Positions 4,371 through 6,556 of a stretch of DNA of 6,556 bases are shown one piece after another. How positions within the stretch are numbered: the stretch's first letter is position 1; the number at the start of each line of letters is the position of its first letter. Where the stretch lies: the NCBI GenBank assembly GCA_028276125.1, contig JAPYWY010000092.1, forward strand, positions 1 to 6,556, written 5' to 3'. The position numbers and the translations under genes are program-made. Below the pieces are notes generated by a model. It did no database searches. It saw only the letters and a list, made by a program, of their open reading frames with translations, and was not told the DNA's origin. The stretch is from Pseudothermotoga sp. (lineage in GTDB: Bacteria; Thermotogota; Thermotogae; Thermotogales; DSM-5069).

Positions 4371-6556
4371 ATGCGCCTTGCGATCTGTGTCGGCTCTTCG
4401 AGCGTTTCAACGTTTGGAGAACAAGGATCGTCTTGGATCTTGCACAACGGCGATCCTGTTGGAACCGTTAAGAAGATCTTGGAAGATTCACCCGAAGAAC
4501 TCGAGCTCGTCTTCACAGGCAGAAAGCTGAGAAAGATCTTCAAAGCTTTGAACATTCCCGAATCGCTCGCTGTACAGTACGCCTACAAAAAGCTCAGAGA
4601 GAAGTACGGCCACTGCGATGGTATCGTGAGCGCAGGTGGAGAGAACTTCGTGCTATACCAACTCGACGACAACGGTGAAGTGAGCGCGATACACGTTGGA
4701 AGCAAGTGCGCCTCGGGCACCGGAGAGTTCTTCCTACAACAGTTGAAAAGGATGGGATTGGACCTTTCAACTATAGATTCGGTGAGTGTGGATGGTTTTT
4801 ACAGGCTTTCTTCACGCTGCACGGTCTTCTGCAAGAGCGACTGCACTCACGCCTTGAACAAGGGTATTCCGAAAGATCTCGTGCTCAATGGCCTCGGCAG
4901 GGTCATGGCCGACAAGATCTTGCAGCTCGTGGGTAACACAAAGGCGAGAAAGGTCCTCCTCGTTGGGGGTACCACGAAGAACAAGCTCATGCTGAAGCAC
5001 TTGGATGGTCGCATAGATTACGTGGTCCCAGAAGAAGCTACCTACTTTGAGGCCTTCGGAGCCTATCTGTGGTTGATCGAGAATCCAAGTCGGAAGGTCA
5101 GCAAGTACCATGTTGTACCGAAACAGATACCTTCGGCGTTCCTCAGACTTCCGCCACTGTCAAAATACGCATCGATGGTGGAGTTCAAAACGATGGAGAG
5201 GGCCAAAGCCGAGGCGAACGACGAATGTATCTTGGGCGTAGACGTAGGCTCGACCACAACGAAGGCAGTGCTGTTGAGGGTGAAAGATAAGAAGATACTC
5301 GCGAGCAGTTATCTCAGAACACTCGGCGATCCCATAGGTGCGGCAAAGAAATGTTACAACGAGATCCTCTCGCAACTCGAGGTTCCCGTGAAGATCGTCG
5401 GAGTCGGTGTCACAGGCTCTGGAAGAAAGATCGTGGGTTTGCACGCACAGACCAAGGCAGTTTACAACGAAATCATGGCGCACGCAAAGGCCGCCGCGTA
5501 TTTCGACCCCGAGGTGGACACGATCTTCGAGATAGGTGGTCAGGATGCCAAGTACACCTACTTGAACGAGGGTGTTCCGTACGACTACGCAATGAACGAG
5601 GCGTGTTCTGCGGGAACGGGTTCTTTCTTGGAGGAAGCAGCGCGCGAGTCTTTGAACATAGACTACAGAGAGATCGCAGACTACGCATTGAAGGCACAAA
5701 ACCCACCCAACTTCAGCGATCAGTGTGCGGCCTTCATAAACAGCGACATAAAGACGGCGATCCAAGAGGGCATATCCGCAGAGGACATATGCGCAGGTTT
5801 GGTCTACTCCGTCTGCATGAACTATCTCAACAGGGTGAAGGGCAACAGACCCGTTGGAAACAAAGTGTTCGCGCAGGGTGGTACGTGTTACAACAGGGCC
5901 GTTCCGCTCGCCATGGCGGCGTTGACTGGAAAAAAGGTGATAGTTCCCCCAGAGCCTGGTCTCATGGGAGCCTACGGAATTGCGCTGATGACGCTCGAAA
6001 ACATAGAAAAAGGTTTGTTGGAGAGAGGCTCGTACGATCTTCGAAAACTTGCAAACCGCGATGTGAAGTATCTGAAACCGTTCACGTGTATGGGTGGAAG
6101 AACGGCTTGCGATCGAAAATGCACCATCAGTGTCATAGAGGTCAATGGGAAAAAAATACCTTACGGTGGCGCATGCAACCGCTACGAAGCGTTCAGAGAG
6201 CAAGTCTTCGACGCCTCAGAACTCGACTTCGTCACGAAGAGGGAAAAGATGGTGTTCAAGATCGAGGAAAACGGTCACGGAAAGAGGGTGGGCATCAGCA
6301 GATCGTTCGCGATGAACGTGTTCTTTCCTTTCTTCTCGACCTTGTTCACGAAGCTGGGATTCGAAGTCGTTCTGCCCGACGAACCGGACGAATCTGCTAA
6401 AGACAGGATGAAGTCAGAATTCTGTTTTCCCGTTGAACTATCGCATGGTTTTGTACTCTCTCTGCTGAAGAAGAACGTGGACTTCGTTTTCATTCCGAGG
6501 ATTCGTGGGACCAAACCTCCCCTTTCGGACAAGGAAGGTGTGTACTGCCCGTTCGT
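4371..6556 (+). CDS. Fused 2-hydroxyacyl-CoA dehydratase-type activator with DUF2229/HgdB-like domain (3' end missing)
   Basis: The frame is open from ATG 4371 to the window edge, giving 728 residues. Two ASKHA-fold activator domains (BcrAD/BadFG type) lie in tandem. Domain 1 (about 1-250) has a weak phosphate loop (VGSSSVSTF, 7-15), TGR at 49-51, GGEN at 89-92, cluster cysteines C113 (SKCASGTG) and C150 (SSRCTVF), and VGGTTKN near 198. Domain 2 (about 286-560) is canonical: GVDVGSTTTK (289-298), TGSGR (348-352), GGQDAK (389-394), C412 (NEACSAGTG), C452 (SDQCAAF) and GGTCYN (503-508). A cysteine cluster follows (C573, C580, C584, C602), then a DUF2229/HgdB-like start (from about 641: GISRSFAMN, LGFEVVLPD, FCFPVELSHG). 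In known relatives the homodimer holds one [4Fe-4S] cluster between subunits and uses ATP to push low-potential electrons onto a partner reductase. Here the activator and probably its acceptor are one chain. The substrate is unknown. The gene starts 9 bases after glmM. Confidence 0.9.
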   Translation, partial: MRLAICVGSSSVSTFGEQGSSWILHNGDPVGTVKKILEDSPEELELVFTGRKLRKIFKALNIPESLAVQYAYKKLREKYGHCDGIVSAGGENFVLYQLDDNGEVSAIHVGSKCASGTGEFFLQQLKRMGLDLSTIDSVSVDGFYRLSSRCTVFCKSDCTHALNKGIPKDLVLNGLGRVMADKILQLVGNTKARKVLLVGGTTKNKLMLKHLDGRIDYVVPEEATYFEAFGAYLWLIENPSRKVSKYHVVPKQIPSAFLRLPPLSKYASMVEFKTMERAKAEANDECILGVDVGSTTTKAVLLRVKDKKILASSYLRTLGDPIGAAKKCYNEILSQLEVPVKIVGVGVTGSGRKIVGLHAQTKAVYNEIMAHAKAAAYFDPEVDTIFEIGGQDAKYTYLNEGVPYDYAMNEACSAGTGSFLEEAARESLNIDYREIADYALKAQNPPNFSDQCAAFINSDIKTAIQEGISAEDICAGLVYSVCMNYLNRVKGNRPVGNKVFAQGGTCYNRAVPLAMAALTGKKVIVPPEPGLMGAYGIALMTLENIEKGLLERGSYDLRKLANRDVKYLKPFTCMGGRTACDRKCTISVIEVNGKKIPYGGACNRYEAFREQVFDASELDFVTKREKMVFKIEENGHGKRVGISRSFAMNVFFPFFSTLFTKLGFEVVLPDEPDESAKDRMKSEFCFPVELSHGFVLSLLKKNVDFVFIPRIRGTKPPLSDKEGVYCPF

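Noticed and set aside
4818..4844. C-x3-C-x3-C resembling part of a radical SAM motif
   Set aside because: Radical SAM uses CxxxCxxC inside a different fold. Here the first Cys is the known activator cluster ligand in an ASKHA ATPase, so the resemblance is chance.
5160..6203. Long open frame on the - strand (about 347 codons) opposite the fused activator gene
   Set aside because: The + strand has canonical ATPase and cluster motifs here; the antisense product is rich in Arg, His, Cys and Val with no domain.
5351..6400. Long + strand frame (about 349 codons) in another phase inside the activator gene
   Set aside because: The translation is extremely rich in Arg, Gly and Ser with no family signal, while the true frame is continuous across the whole interval.
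1..6556. Internal promoters, intrinsic terminators, RNA genes, repeats or mobile element ends
   Set aside because: All junctions are overlaps or gaps of at most 9 bases, no hairpin followed by a T run was seen, and no tRNA-like, repeat or transposase sequence was found. Base and codon use looks even throughout, giving no sign of recent transfer.

Overview
The window is one tightly packed + strand gene cluster with six genes, the first and last cut by the window edges. Neighbouring genes either overlap by 4 bases (GTGA at 467, ATGA at 943 and 3073) or are separated by at most 9 bases. I see no room for internal promoters or terminators, so the cluster is probably read as one transcript with translational coupling. 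The proteins are rich in Lys, Glu and Arg, Arg is often encoded by AGA/AGG, base composition looks close to half GC by eye, and an anaerobic type of oxygen-sensitive iron-sulfur activator is present. This fits an anaerobic thermophile, most likely a member of the Thermotogales (Thermotoga/Pseudothermotoga-like). That assignment is inference from style and gene content, not from a marker gene.

Layout: (1) 1-470, the C-terminal part of a small metallo-beta-lactamase-fold hydrolase of the glyoxalase II/YcbL kind. (2) 467-946, a small predicted lipoprotein of unknown function. (3) 943-1665, a cytosolic glycerophosphodiester phosphodiesterase. (4) 1667-2509, MurB, UDP-N-acetylenolpyruvoylglucosamine reductase. 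(5) 2519-3076, a membrane-anchored protein with about three TPR-like repeats. (6) 3073-4362, GlmM, phosphoglucosamine mutase. (7) 4371 to the window end, the first 728 residues of a large fused protein. It carries two tandem activator ATPase domains of the 2-hydroxyacyl-CoA dehydratase activator type (BcrAD/BadFG family), a cysteine cluster, and the start of a DUF2229/HgdB-like domain.

How they may work together: GlmM makes glucosamine-1-phosphate for UDP-GlcNAc, and MurB makes UDP-MurNAc from UDP-GlcNAc-enolpyruvate, so two steps of peptidoglycan precursor supply lie in one unit. The phosphodiesterase recycles phospholipid head groups, and the lipoprotein and TPR protein are envelope-located. 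The cluster therefore has a cell-envelope theme. The hydrolase and the fused iron-sulfur activator do not fit that theme obviously and may simply be co-transcribed housekeeping genes.

The most interesting object is the fused activator. Its first ATPase domain keeps the two cluster cysteines but has lost key phosphate-binding residues, while the second domain looks fully canonical. I do not see a clearly new defence, mobile or RNA system. There are no RNA genes, repeats, insertion sequences or CRISPR arrays that I can support.
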